A DNA stretch of 64,000 bases from Pelomonas baiyunensis (GCF_043555935.1 NZ_JBIGIB010000004.1:434001-498000); one strand, 5' to 3'. Shown: positions 24,004 to 32,649, numbered from the stretch's first letter. Translations and numbers: made by a program. Notes: generated by a model not told the origin, from the letters alone.

Positions 24004-27000
24004 TCAGTCCCATTTCGTGTACGGCGTGCCCTTGTTGCCCAGCGGCCGGTGGCAGCCGGAGGTCGAGCAATCGGTGGGCACCGGGGTCTTGGTGCGGTGG
24101 GTCAGCGACATGCGCTCCATGGACCCGAGGTAGTTGGTGCCCGAGGCGTGGCAGGCCTTGCACCAGCCGGCGCCACTGCCCTGGCTGCCGTTGTGGTTCA
24201 TCTTTTGAACCCAGCTGGTCACGCTCGTGTGGCAGGCGTTGCACTCCATCGCCGCGCCATTGAGCAGCTGCGCCTCAGGAATGTGATTCGCCGGCTTGGC
24301 GGTGGCGCCCTGCGAGGTGAAGCTGCCGTTGTGGCAGGTCTTGCATTGCCCCGTGACGGTGACGTTGGCGTGGAAGCGACCGCCGGCCCAGGAGGCATAT
24401 CCGGCCTTGTGGCAGCTGTCGCAGTTGGCGATGACGACGCCCGTGAGCGTTTGGTACGGGATGTGACCCGCGGGGCGTCCGTCAGCCGGTGGGTAGGCGC
24501 CGCTGTGGCACGTGCCGCACTGACCCACCACGGGCAACTGCGTGTGGTTCCACTTGGTAGGTTTCCATCCGGTGGTGTTGTGGCAGCTGATGCAGTTGGT
24601 GGTGCCCACCGGCATGTGCGCAGCCGGCTTGCCGGTGGCGGTGCTGCCGTTGTGGCAGCTGGCGCAGTTGGTGGCCACGGTGAAGGTGCTGTGGTCCACC
24701 TTCGCGCCGGTCCAGGTGGCGGTGCTCTTGTGGCAGCTTTCGCAGACCGTTTGCCCAATGTGCAGCGCGTTGGTTGGCCGCACGGCCAGGTGGCAGGACG
24801 AGCAACTGGTGGTGACCGTCACGCTGGCGTGCAGCTTGGCGGGGGTCCAGGCCGCGTAGCCGGCCTTGTGGCAGCTGTCGCAGTTGGCGGCGGCCAGCGT
24901 GGGCACCAATTGGTAGGGCGTGTGGCTGGCCGACTTGCCATCCGCCGGCGGGTAAGCGCCGTTGTGGCAGCTGGCGCATTGGTTGGCCACGGGCAGCTGG
25001 GTGTGGTTCCACTTGGTGGGCTTCCAGCCCGTTGTGACGTGGCAGCTGATGCAGTTGGTGGCGCCCACGGGGATGTGGGCCGCCGGCTTGCCGGTGGCAG
25101 CGCTGCCGTTATGACAGCTGCTGCAGTTGGTGGCCACGGTGAAGGTGCTGTGGTCCACCTTGGCGCCCGTCCAGGTGGTGGTGCTGCGGTGGCAGTTCTC
25201 GCAGACCGTTTGGCCCGCGTGAACGGCCGTGTTGGGCTTGGTGGCCGCATGGCAGCTGGCACAGCTGTTGACCACCGTGACACTGGCGTGCAGCTTGGCC
25301 GGCGTCCACGAGGTGAAGCCCGCCTTGTGGCAGCTGTCGCAGTTGGCGGTGGCCAGCGTGCTCACCAGCTGATACGGCGTGTGATTGGCTGACTTGCCGT
25401 CGGCCGGCGGGAAGGCGCCGCTGTGGCAGGAGGCGCATTGGCCCGTCACCGGCAGTTGCGTGTGGTTCCACTTGGTGGGCTTCCAGCCGGTGGTGGCGTG
25501 GCAGCTGATGCAGTTGGTGGCGCCCACCGGAATGTGCGCGGCCGGCTTGCCGGTCGCGGCGCTGCCGTTGTGGCAGCTGCTGCAGTTGGTGGCCACGGTG
25601 AAGGCACTGTGGTCCACCTTGGCCCCCGTCCAGGCGGTGGTGCTCTTGTGGCAGTTTTCGCAGGTGGTCTGGCCGGCGTGAACGGCCGTATTGGGCTTGA
25701 TGGCCGCATGGCAGCTGGCGCAGCTGTTGACCACCGTGACGCTGGCGTGCAGCTTGGCCGGCGTCCACGAGGTGAAGCCCGCCTTGTGGCAGCTGTCGCA
25801 GTTGGCGGTGGCCAGCGTGCTCACCAGCTGATACGGCGTGTGATTGGCTGACTTGCCGTCGGCCGGCGGGAAGGCGCCGCTGTGGCAGGAGGCGCATTGG
25901 CCCGTCACCGGCAGTTGCGTGTGGTTCCACTTGGTGGGCTTCCAGCCGGTGGTGGCGTGGCAGCTGATGCAGTTGGTGGCGCCCACCGGAATGTGCGCGG
26001 CCGGCTTGCCGGTCGCGGCGCTGCCGTTGTGGCAGCTGCTGCAGTTGGTGGCCGCAGTGAAGCCGGAGTGATCCACCTTGGCGGCGTTCCAGCTGGAGGT
26101 GCTCTTGTGGCAGTTTTCGCAGACGGTTTGGCCCGCATGGACCGCCGTGTTGGGCTTGATGGCCGCGTGACAGGTGGCACAGCTGCCGGTGACATTCACG
26201 CTGGCGTGCAGCTTGGCAGGGGCCCAGGCCGTGAAGCCGGCCTTGTGGCAGCTGTCGCAGTTGGCGCTGGCCAGCGTGCTCACTAGCTGATACGGCGTGT
26301 GGTTGCCCGACTTGCCGTCCGCTGGCGGGAAGGCACCACTGTGGCAGCTGGAGCATTGCCCGGTCACGGGCAGTTGCGTGTGGTTCCACTTGGTGGGCTT
26401 CCAGCCGGTGGTGGCGTGGCAGCTGATGCAGTTGGCGGCGGCCACCGGAATGTGCGCGGCCGGCTTGCCGGTGGCGGCGCTGCCGTTGTGGCAGCTGGTG
26501 CAGTTGGTGGCGGCGGTGAAGCTGCTGTGATCCACCTTGGCGCCGGCCCAGGCGGTGGTGCTCTTGTGGCAGCTTTCGCAGACGGTTTGGCCCGCGTGGA
26601 CGGTCGTGTTGGGCTTGGCGCCGGCGTGGCACGTGGCGCAGCTGCCCGTGACGTTGACGCTGGCGTGCAGCTTGGCCGGCGCCCAGGCGGTGAAGCCGGC
26701 CTTGTGGCAGCTGTCGCAGCCAAGCGATGCGAGGGCCGAAACACTGGTGTAGGGCGTGTGGTTCGCAGGTTTGCCGTCCGCTGGCGGGAAGGCACCACTG
26801 TGACAGCTGGCGCATTGCCCGGTCACGGGCAGCTGCGTGTGGTTCCACTTGGTGGGCTTCCAGCCGGTGGTGGCGTGGCAAGTGACGCAGTTCGTTGCGG
26901 CGACGGGGATGTGGGCCGAGGGCTTGCCCGTGGCGCTGCTGCCGTTGTGGCAACTGGTGCAGTTGGTGGCGGCCGTGAAGCTGCTGTGATCGACCTTGGC

Positions 27001-27789
27001 CCCGGACCAGGCCGTGGTGCTCTTGTGGCAGGTCTCGCAGGTGGTTTGGCCCGCGTGAACGGCCGTGTTGGGTTTGTTGGCGGCGTGGCAGGTGGCGCAG
27101 CTGTCGGTCACCGTGGCGCTGGCATGCAGCTTGGCCGGTGTCCAGGCGGTGAAGCCGGCTTTGTGGCAGCTGTCGCAGGTCAGGTTGGCCAGCGAAGCCA
27201 CCCCCGTGAACGGCGTGTGGTTGGCGGACTTGCCAGTGGCCTTCACGCCGTTGTGGCAGCTGGCGCAGCTGCCGGGGGCCACGCCCGCGTGGTTGAAGCC
27301 GGTGGCCGGTTTCCAGGCGGAGGTGCGGTGGCAGCTGTCGCAGGCGGCCGTGGTGGGCAGGTGGTCGGCTGGTTTGCCGGTGCTCACGACGCCGTTGTGG
27401 CAGGTGGCGCAACTGCCGGCAGCAATGCCCTTGTGGTCCATGCGCGCACCGGCGAAGCTGCGGGTGCCGTGGCAGCTGTCGCAGGTCTGGGTGGTTGGGA
27501 TGTGGGTGGCGGGCTTGACGACGTTGGTCTTGGCCAGGCGGGCGCCTGAGGTGTGGCACGACTCGCAATCCCGCGGCGTGCCTTTGAACACGCCCGCCTG
27601 GTGGCAGGTTTCGCAGCGCTGGTTCTGGTGCGAGCCGGTCAGGGCGAAGCCCGTCTTCAGGTGGTCGAACTCCACGCCGCCGGTGGCGGCCCGCGCCGGG
27701 CTGGCGATTCGCAGACCCACCACCAGCGCGGCCAGCAGCAGCAACGCGGTCAAGCAGACCCGCAGGAGACGTCCAGGGTGTCGCGTCAT
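24004..27789 (-). CDS. Giant multiheme cytochrome c, 47 heme sites
   Basis: A 1261-residue exported protein. Signal peptide about 1-35 (ASPARA/AT). I count 46 CxxCH motifs plus one CX4CH (CSTSGCH) near the C-terminus. Six hemes precede residue 205; residues 205-1122 are six tandem repeats of exactly 153 residues, each with six CxxCH in fixed order; five more sites follow. Each repeat also has conserved His (KLHAS, VHAGQ, KVDHS, AHIPV, WNHTQ, NHTPY), probable distal ligands, so most hemes are likely bis-His. There is no lipobox. It should form a long heme wire in the periplasm or on the cell surface. ATGA overlap with the 24-heme gene. Confidence 0.9.
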   Translation of the reverse strand: MTRHPGRLLRVCLTALLLLAALVVGLRIASPARAATGGVEFDHLKTGFALTGSHQNQRCETCHQAGVFKGTPRDCESCHTSGARLAKTNVVKPATHIPTTQTCDSCHGTRSFAGARMDHKGIAAGSCATCHNGVVSTGKPADHLPTTAACDSCHRTSAWKPATGFNHAGVAPGSCASCHNGVKATGKSANHTPFTGVASLANLTCDSCHKAGFTAWTPAKLHASATVTDSCATCHAANKPNTAVHAGQTTCETCHKSTTAWSGAKVDHSSFTAATNCTSCHNGSSATGKPSAHIPVAATNCVTCHATTGWKPTKWNHTQLPVTGQCASCHSGAFPPADGKPANHTPYTSVSALASLGCDSCHKAGFTAWAPAKLHASVNVTGSCATCHAGAKPNTTVHAGQTVCESCHKSTTAWAGAKVDHSSFTAATNCTSCHNGSAATGKPAAHIPVAAANCISCHATTGWKPTKWNHTQLPVTGQCSSCHSGAFPPADGKSGNHTPYQLVSTLASANCDSCHKAGFTAWAPAKLHASVNVTGSCATCHAAIKPNTAVHAGQTVCENCHKSTSSWNAAKVDHSGFTAATNCSSCHNGSAATGKPAAHIPVGATNCISCHATTGWKPTKWNHTQLPVTGQCASCHSGAFPPADGKSANHTPYQLVSTLATANCDSCHKAGFTSWTPAKLHASVTVVNSCASCHAAIKPNTAVHAGQTTCENCHKSTTAWTGAKVDHSAFTVATNCSSCHNGSAATGKPAAHIPVGATNCISCHATTGWKPTKWNHTQLPVTGQCASCHSGAFPPADGKSANHTPYQLVSTLATANCDSCHKAGFTSWTPAKLHASVTVVNSCASCHAATKPNTAVHAGQTVCENCHRSTTTWTGAKVDHSTFTVATNCSSCHNGSAATGKPAAHIPVGATNCISCHVTTGWKPTKWNHTQLPVANQCASCHNGAYPPADGKSASHTPYQLVPTLAAANCDSCHKAGYAAWTPAKLHASVTVTTSCSSCHLAVRPTNALHIGQTVCESCHKSTATWTGAKVDHSTFTVATNCASCHNGSTATGKPAAHMPVGTTNCISCHNTTGWKPTKWNHTQLPVVGQCGTCHSGAYPPADGRPAGHIPYQTLTGVVIANCDSCHKAGYASWAGGRFHANVTVTGQCKTCHNGSFTSQGATAKPANHIPEAQLLNGAAMECNACHTSVTSWVQKMNHNGSQGSGAGWCKACHASGTNYLGSMERMSLTHRTKTPVPTDCSTSGCHRPLGNKGTPYTKWD
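24424..27177 (-). repeat. Six tandem 459-bp coding repeats of the 47-heme gene
   Basis: Units run 27177-26719, 26718-26260, 26259-25801, 25800-25342, 25341-24883 and 24882-24424. Each encodes 153 residues starting at CDSCHKAG. A block of roughly 320 bp from about 25271 recurs 459 bp further on without a visible change, while outer units have drifted, so copy number has changed recently. Confidence 0.9.
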
Positions 27790-29624
27790 GACGGAGCTCC
27801 TGCAGGGCGCGGGTTGCGCCGCGCGTCGAGGTCACGCCAGCCGCTGGGCTGGTGGCATTGATCACAGCGAAGGCCGAAGCTCCGCTCATGCACGTCGTCG
27901 CGGGCGTGGCAGCTGACGCAATCGGTCGTCAGGGGCGCAGCGCGCTTGCCCGTCGGCGCGGGCTGGGTGTGGCAGCTTTCGCAGCGGGCGCCCATGTGGC
28001 GCCCGACCAGCGGGTAGCGGGTTTCGCGGTCGTGGTCGAAGCGCCAGGCCTTCCAGGTTCGGGTGCCGTGGCAAGACTCGCAGGCCGTGCCCAGCCGAGC
28101 CTTGTGCTGGTCGTCTTTGGCGTGGCAGCCGATGCAGGTGCGAGGCGCATCGCGGAAGCGCGGCGTGGCGTGGCAGGCCTTGCACGCGGTGGTTTGGTGC
28201 GCGCCGGTCAGCGCAAAGCGGGCGCGGCCGTGGTCGTAGCGCGGCACCTTCCAACTCGCCTCGCCGTGGCACGACTGGCACCGCTCGCCCAGCTGCGCGT
28301 CGTGCTTGTCGTCCTTGCGATGGCAGTCCATGCAGGCGGTCGGAGTGCCGCGGTAACTCCGCAGATCGCGGTGGCAGCTGTCGCACTTGAGCGTGGCCAG
28401 CGCGTGCGCGCCCCGCAGCGGGAATTTGGTTTGCGCATGGTCGAACCGACGGGCGCTCCAGTCGGTCTCGATGTGGCAGTCGGCGCAGCGTTCACCCAGG
28501 GTTGCCTGATGCTTGTCATCCTTCTTGTGGCAGCCGATGCAGGTGCTGGGCGCCTCGCGGTAGACGAGGCTCTGGTGACAGTCCTTGCACACCGCGCGGG
28601 TGTGCCGCCCCAGCAGCGGGAAGGCCGTGCGGTCGTGATCAAAGCGCCGCACCTCGCGCCAGCCACGCTCGGTGTGGCAGCTGCTGCACTCGCTGCCCAG
28701 GGTGGTCTTGTGCTTGTCGTCCTTGCGGTGGCAGCTGACGCAGGCGGTCTCCAGCTTGTCGCGGTACAGGTGGCCGGTGTGGCAGCTGCTGCACTTCACC
28801 TCGCGGTGCTTGTCGCGCAAGGGGTAGCGGGTGTCCACGTCGTGGCGGAAGCTGATGTCGCGCCAGCGCTTCTCGCTGTGGCAGCTCTCGCACTTCTCGC
28901 CGAATTGCGCCTTGTGCTTGTCGTCCTTGCGGTGGCAGCCGATGCAGTCGCGCGGCGTGTCCTTGTATTCGCGGGTGCGGTGGCAGCTGTCGCACTTGAC
29001 CGCGTCATGCGCGCCGAGCAAGGCGAACCGGGTGGTGCTGTGGTCGAACCGCGTGTCCCGCCAGCTGCGCTCATCGTGGCAGCTGTCGCACTTGGCGCCG
29101 AGGGACGCCTTGTGTACGTCATCCTTGCGGTGACAACTGTTGCAGTCGTGGGCGGCCGCGCTGTATTTGCGGCCGGGAGCATGGCACTTGGCGCAGTCGG
29201 TGTCGCGGTGCTTGCCGCGCAGCACGTAGTCGGTCTGCGCGTGGTCGAACGTTTTGGTGTCCAGCGGGGCGATCTTCATGTCACGCCCCTTGTGTTCGGT
29301 GTGGCACGAGCGGCAGCTCTGCCCCGGCTTCATGCGCCCGTGCAGGCCGGTGTGGCCCGCCAGGTCGCGCCCGATGTCCTTGTGGCAGTCGGCGCACAGC
29401 CGGTCTTGATCCTTGCGGTCGAACGGCGTGTGGCAGCTGCGGCAGGCGTCGTCCCATTTGGCGTGGGCCTGTGTCAGCACCCCCGGTGACAAGGCCGACT
29501 CCATAGAGCCCGCCGCCCAGACCGTGGGCGCCCAGCCCAGCAGCAGGGCCACCAGCCACAGGCACCACGCGCACAGGCGCGTCACCCGACACGGAGGATG
29601 AGGCGGGCGCGTCATGGGCGGCAT
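27786..29624 (-). CDS. 24-heme periplasmic cytochrome c
   Basis: A 612-residue exported protein with 24 CxxCH motifs. The signal peptide ends near AAGSM (about 38). The body repeats a roughly 75-residue unit with three hemes, of the type CxxCHR-x-YKDTPRDCIGCHRKDDKHKAQ then CxxCH-x-RWRDI and FDH-x-PLRGAH; the conserved His in FDH and GAH are likely axial ligands. The charged, Lys/Asp-rich surface differs from the Thr/Ala-rich 47-heme partner. It probably carries electrons through the periplasm between the membrane b-type protein and the larger cytochrome. Start 29624 or 29615 (second ATG) cannot be told apart. Confidence 0.88.
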   Translation of the reverse strand: MPPMTRPPHPPCRVTRLCAWCLWLVALLLGWAPTVWAAGSMESALSPGVLTQAHAKWDDACRSCHTPFDRKDQDRLCADCHKDIGRDLAGHTGLHGRMKPGQSCRSCHTEHKGRDMKIAPLDTKTFDHAQTDYVLRGKHRDTDCAKCHAPGRKYSAAAHDCNSCHRKDDVHKASLGAKCDSCHDERSWRDTRFDHSTTRFALLGAHDAVKCDSCHRTREYKDTPRDCIGCHRKDDKHKAQFGEKCESCHSEKRWRDISFRHDVDTRYPLRDKHREVKCSSCHTGHLYRDKLETACVSCHRKDDKHKTTLGSECSSCHTERGWREVRRFDHDRTAFPLLGRHTRAVCKDCHQSLVYREAPSTCIGCHKKDDKHQATLGERCADCHIETDWSARRFDHAQTKFPLRGAHALATLKCDSCHRDLRSYRGTPTACMDCHRKDDKHDAQLGERCQSCHGEASWKVPRYDHGRARFALTGAHQTTACKACHATPRFRDAPRTCIGCHAKDDQHKARLGTACESCHGTRTWKAWRFDHDRETRYPLVGRHMGARCESCHTQPAPTGKRAAPLTTDCVSCHARDDVHERSFGLRCDQCHQPSGWRDLDARRNPRPAGAPS

Positions 29625-29660
29625 TCGCGGGGAGGTGTTCGTGCTGCACGGTCCATGGCC

Positions 29661-30530
29661 TCAATAGACGTGGACCGCCACGATGTGCACCACGGCGCAG
29701 ACCACCATCAGGTACACGAAGGGCACGTGCAGCACATGCCACAGCTCGAACAGCCGCGTGGCGCGGCCGAACTGCGCCACCCGCAGGGCGCCGGCGTAGG
29801 CGTCGCGCAGGTCCGCCAGCGTGTGGGTGCGGTCGCCTGCGCGCGTGAGGGCGCGCAGGGCCTTGCGCACCTCGCGCAGTTCCCGGTGCTGGCGCCAGGG
29901 CAGCACCACAAATGCCGTGAAATGTCCCCGCAGGTCGTGGCCCGGACGGGCGGCCAGGTCACGCGCGTCGGTCACGAACCGATGCAGGGGCGCGGTCACC
30001 GTGGGTGTGTCTCCCCAGACCGAGTCGCCCCGCGCTTCGGCCAGGCCCAGGCCTTGGAGCAGGCGGCCGAGTTCTTCACGCTCCCCATGCAGGCCGCGGT
30101 GCGTCAGCAGGTAGAGGAACCGGCCCACCACCCCGCTGCCGGCCACGATGAGCATGCTCCACAAGGCCACCCCGGCGTTCAGTGAGCCGATGCGAAAGCC
30201 CGAATGCAGCAGGATCAGCACCGGCCCGGCCACGCCCAGCACCATGTGCACGACGAACCAGGGTTTGGCGGACCCGAGCTGTTGCAGCGCGCGCACGCGC
30301 TTGCGAAGCGGGTACGCGAACAGTAACAACATGGCCACACCGCCAGCGATGCCGAGCGCATAGCCCAGGTCGTCGGTCGCCTGCAGGCCCGCAACCTGCA
30401 CCACGACCCAGGCCGCGGCCACGGTCATCCCGATGGCGGCGCTGATCCAGGCTTCGCCCCTCGCGCGCAGGCTTCGCCGGGTGGTGCGACCGAGGGAGGC
30501 AGTGGAGGGCGTGGTGATCATTTCCGGCAT
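29661..30530 (-). CDS. Cytochrome-b-like membrane protein, putative quinone partner
   Basis: A 289-residue protein with about five hydrophobic segments (about 27-50, 54-73, 90-112, 118-140 and 262-285) and histidines in or next to them (VVHMVLGVAGPVLILLHSGF, LWHVLHVPFVYLMVVCAVVHIVAVHVY) suited to bind b hemes. A cytoplasmic domain lies between helices 4 and 5. It is the first gene of the minus-strand run and probably exchanges electrons between the quinone pool and the 24-heme cytochrome. ATG 30530 was taken; GTG 30536 and ATG 30521 are possible. Confidence 0.65.
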   Translation of the reverse strand: MPEMITTPSTASLGRTTRRSLRARGEAWISAAIGMTVAAAWVVVQVAGLQATDDLGYALGIAGGVAMLLLFAYPLRKRVRALQQLGSAKPWFVVHMVLGVAGPVLILLHSGFRIGSLNAGVALWSMLIVAGSGVVGRFLYLLTHRGLHGEREELGRLLQGLGLAEARGDSVWGDTPTVTAPLHRFVTDARDLAARPGHDLRGHFTAFVVLPWRQHRELREVRKALRALTRAGDRTHTLADLRDAYAGALRVAQFGRATRLFELWHVLHVPFVYLMVVCAVVHIVAVHVY

Positions 30531-30623
30531 GTCCACAGACTCTCAGGAACCAGAAATGGCCACATGAAGCACGTAAGGGAATGTTGCTGATGGGTTGGTT
30601 TCATGTGAACGATGGCGCCCCAG

Positions 30624-30641
30624 CCTGAAGGGCGCCTGAAG
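30624..30641 (-). promoter_or_regulatory. CTTCAGG-N4-CTTCAGG operator of the cytochrome operon
   Basis: On the minus strand CTTCAGGCGCCCTTCAGG: two identical half-sites 11 bp apart, about 95 bp before the start of the cytochrome-b-like gene. It is the most regular of the TTCAG pairs. Confidence 0.55.
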
Positions 30642-30694
30642 TCGGGGTCAGCGCAGAGGCAGGGTTTCCAGTCGGCGAAGCGTTGCCACGCAAG

Positions 30695-30711
30695 TTCACC
30701 TGGGCTTCAGC
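30695..30711 (+). promoter_or_regulatory. TTCACC-N5-TTCAGC operator upstream of the orphan regulator
   Basis: Half-sites at 30695 and 30706 (11-bp phase), 25 bp before ATG 30736; one half-site deviates (TTCAC). Confidence 0.4.
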
Positions 30712-30735
30712 CTCGGCCCCCAAGCTCGCCGCCCT

Positions 30736-31344
30736 ATGCCGATGAGCTCAAGGAACTGTTTGACGCTGGCTGTGCACGAAATGCCGCCCGATGCCGCTGC
30801 TGCCGTGCTGGCGGTTGCGCGGGCGAACGGCTGGGCGGTTCAACGGGATGAGCGCACCACGCCCGCCGTGCGTGCGGGCGACGTGGTGGTGGCGACGGCG
30901 GCATGCTGGGCGGCTGTGTGCGTCGCGGCCGAAGCGCCCGCGCCGCGCGGGCTGCTGCTGCTCGATGCGTGTTCAGGGGCGACCGCTGCCGCGGCCGATG
31001 CCGTGCGGCTGGCGTGGCCCGGCGAAGCGGACCTGCTGGCGTCGCGACTGGCGCAGCTGATGGCCGCGCCGGCCTTGCGCCTGGATGCCGTCTCCCGCAC
31101 CGTGCGCTACCGCGGACAGGATGTGCACCTGACGCCCAAGGAGTGCCGCATCCTGCAGGCGCTGTTGGACCGCACCGGTCAGGCCGTCTCTCGCGAGACC
31201 CTGGAGGCTGCGGTGCACGCCTGGGGGCAAGAGTTCGAGAGCAACACACTCGATGTGCACGTGCATCGACTGCGCCGCAAGTTGCCCGATGCTGGCATCT
31301 GTGCAGTTCGCGGGTTCGGCTACGCGTTGCGTCCCCGGCGCTGA
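30736..31344 (+). CDS. Winged-helix regulator with degenerate receiver domain
   Basis: A 202-residue protein. The C-terminal half (about 108-202) is a clear OmpR/PhoB winged helix: HLTPKECRILQALLDRTGQAVSRETL, then NTLDVHVHRLRRKL and RGFGYAL. The N-terminal half keeps receiver-like length and hydrophobic strands but has no acidic pair, no phosphoacceptor Asp and no KP motif, so it cannot be phosphorylated in the normal way. It may be constitutive or ligand-controlled. It is divergent from the cytochrome operon and carries its own TTCAG-type site. Confidence 0.75.
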   Translation: MPMSSRNCLTLAVHEMPPDAAAAVLAVARANGWAVQRDERTTPAVRAGDVVVATAACWAAVCVAAEAPAPRGLLLLDACSGATAAAADAVRLAWPGEADLLASRLAQLMAAPALRLDAVSRTVRYRGQDVHLTPKECRILQALLDRTGQAVSRETLEAAVHAWGQEFESNTLDVHVHRLRRKLPDAGICAVRGFGYALRPRR

Positions 31345-31434
31345 ACGTTGAGCCTGGGGGCATGCCCCGACCGGCTGTGAGCTGCTTCCAACCCCCTGTT
31401 CATAACGCCCACGTGGGTGGAAATCCTCTCTGAC

Positions 31435-31451
31435 TTCAGGCGTGCTTAAGG
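31435..31451 (+). promoter_or_regulatory. TTCAGG-N5-TTAAGG operator of the efflux operon
   Basis: TTCAGGCGTGCTTAAGG with half-sites at 31435 and 31446 (11-bp phase); a third, weaker TTCCAG follows at 31458. It lies about 95 bp before the adaptor gene. Confidence 0.55.
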
Positions 31452-31466
31452 GGGCGCTTCCAGACT

Positions 31467-31527
31467 GTTGGCAACACCTGTCGCCGTGCACCGCCTCCGG
31501 GGTGCAACCCAGGGCGACAGAACCAAC
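31467..31527 (+). promoter_or_regulatory. Nested-stem leader RNA upstream of the efflux operon
   Basis: Three stems are nested: GTTGG (31467-31471) with CCAAC (31523-31527), CTGTCGCC (31478-31485) with GGCGACAG (31513-31520), and GCACC (31488-31492) with GGTGC (31501-31505), separated by small internal loops. The ribosome-binding site GGGAG follows directly. It could be a cis-regulatory RNA; it matches no riboswitch I know. Confidence 0.4.
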
Positions 31528-31545
31528 CTCTCCGGGAGTACGCCT

Positions 31546-32649
31546 GTGTTGTCTTCTCGTCGGCGCCGCCTGTGGCCCGCTCTATTGCTCAGTGGCTGGG
31601 CCAGCGTGGTGGGCGCAGCCGCGCCCGCGGCGGATTTCGTGATGGCGCCGGCCCAGCTGCAGGCGTTGGGTGTTGGTGTGCAGAAGCTGGTGGCAGCGGT
31701 GCCCGCCGTCGCGGCGCCGGCTCCGGCCAAGGTGGTGCTGCCGCCCGAGCTGGACACCTGGGTCAGCGCTCCGGTGGACGGTGTGGTGACGCAGGTGCTG
31801 GTCAACCCGCAAGACACCGTGAAGCCCGGCCAGCCGCTGTTGCGGTTGGCCAGCCCGGCGCTGGGCGAAATGCAGTTGCGCCTGATGGAGGCTGGCAGCC
31901 GGCTGCAACTGGCGCAGCAAACGCTGGAGCGCGAGCGCCGCTTGCTGGACGAGGGCATCGTGCCTGCGCGTCGCGTGCAGGAAGCCGATGCGGCCCATCG
32001 GTCGGCCCTGGCGGGGCAGCGGCAGGCTGAGGCTGCGCTGCGCCTGGCCGGGTTGGGGGATGACGCCGTCCAGCGCGTGGCCGCCGGCGGGCGTATGCAA
32101 GACGGTGTGACCGTGTCCGCACGCATGGCGGGTTGGGTGACGGCCCTGGAGGTGCGGCCCGGGCAGCGCGTTCGCGAGGCTGACGCGTTGGTGCGGATCG
32201 CCAACCCGCGTGAGGTGTGGCTCGAGGTGCAGCTGCCCGTGGGAAGCCCTGTGACGCCCGGCCAGGCCGTGACCGTGTTGGGGCGTGACGTGACCGCCGT
32301 GGCGCAAGCCCTGGGGCCGCTCGTGAGCGAAGGCCAGACCCAGACGCTGCGCGTGCGCGTGACGCGGGGCGCGGCCCTGCTGCGGCCGGGTGAGGTGCTG
32401 CAGGTGGCCGTGCCGCGCGCGGCCGGCAACAGCTGGGCGTTGCCGCAGGCGGCCGTGGTGCACCACGAGGGCCGGGCCCATGTGTTCGTGCGCACCGCCC
32501 GCGGCTTCAGCGCTGTGCCGGTGGTGGTGAGTGCTGGAGCGGCAGGTGTGATGCAGGTCTCCGGCAACCTGCAGGCGGGGCAGGAGGTGGCGGTTCGCTC
32601 GGTGGTGGCGATCAAGTCCGCGTGGCTGGGCCACGGCGGGGGCGAGTGA
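31546..32649 (+). CDS. RND efflux periplasmic adaptor (CusB/CzcB type)
   Basis: A 367-residue membrane-fusion protein. Signal peptide about 1-25 (WPALLLSGWASVVGAAAP). Then the lipoyl-like domain (VSAPVDGVVTQVLVNPQDTVKPGQPLLRL), a coiled-coil hairpin (about 105-165) and the second lipoyl half and beta barrel (VSARMAGWVTALEVRPGQRVREADALVRI). GTG 31546 has GGGAG eight bases upstream and puts the signal peptide at the N-terminus. It links the inner-membrane pump to the outer-membrane channel. The stop overlaps the pump start by 1 base. Confidence 0.88.
   Translation: MLSSRRRRLWPALLLSGWASVVGAAAPAADFVMAPAQLQALGVGVQKLVAAVPAVAAPAPAKVVLPPELDTWVSAPVDGVVTQVLVNPQDTVKPGQPLLRLASPALGEMQLRLMEAGSRLQLAQQTLERERRLLDEGIVPARRVQEADAAHRSALAGQRQAEAALRLAGLGDDAVQRVAAGGRMQDGVTVSARMAGWVTALEVRPGQRVREADALVRIANPREVWLEVQLPVGSPVTPGQAVTVLGRDVTAVAQALGPLVSEGQTQTLRVRVTRGAALLRPGEVLQVAVPRAAGNSWALPQAAVVHHEGRAHVFVRTARGFSAVPVVVSAGAAGVMQVSGNLQAGQEVAVRSVVAIKSAWLGHGGGE

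Noticed and set aside
24424..27177. Regular repeats that could be taken for a CRISPR array or satellite DNA
   Set aside because: The period is 459 bp, in frame, with CxxCH codons conserved throughout; it is a coding repeat.
25109..27889. Long open frames antisense or frame-shifted to the multiheme genes
   Set aside because: They mirror the repeated, GC-rich codons of the cytochrome gene and have Gln/Arg/Leu-rich, non-protein-like composition.
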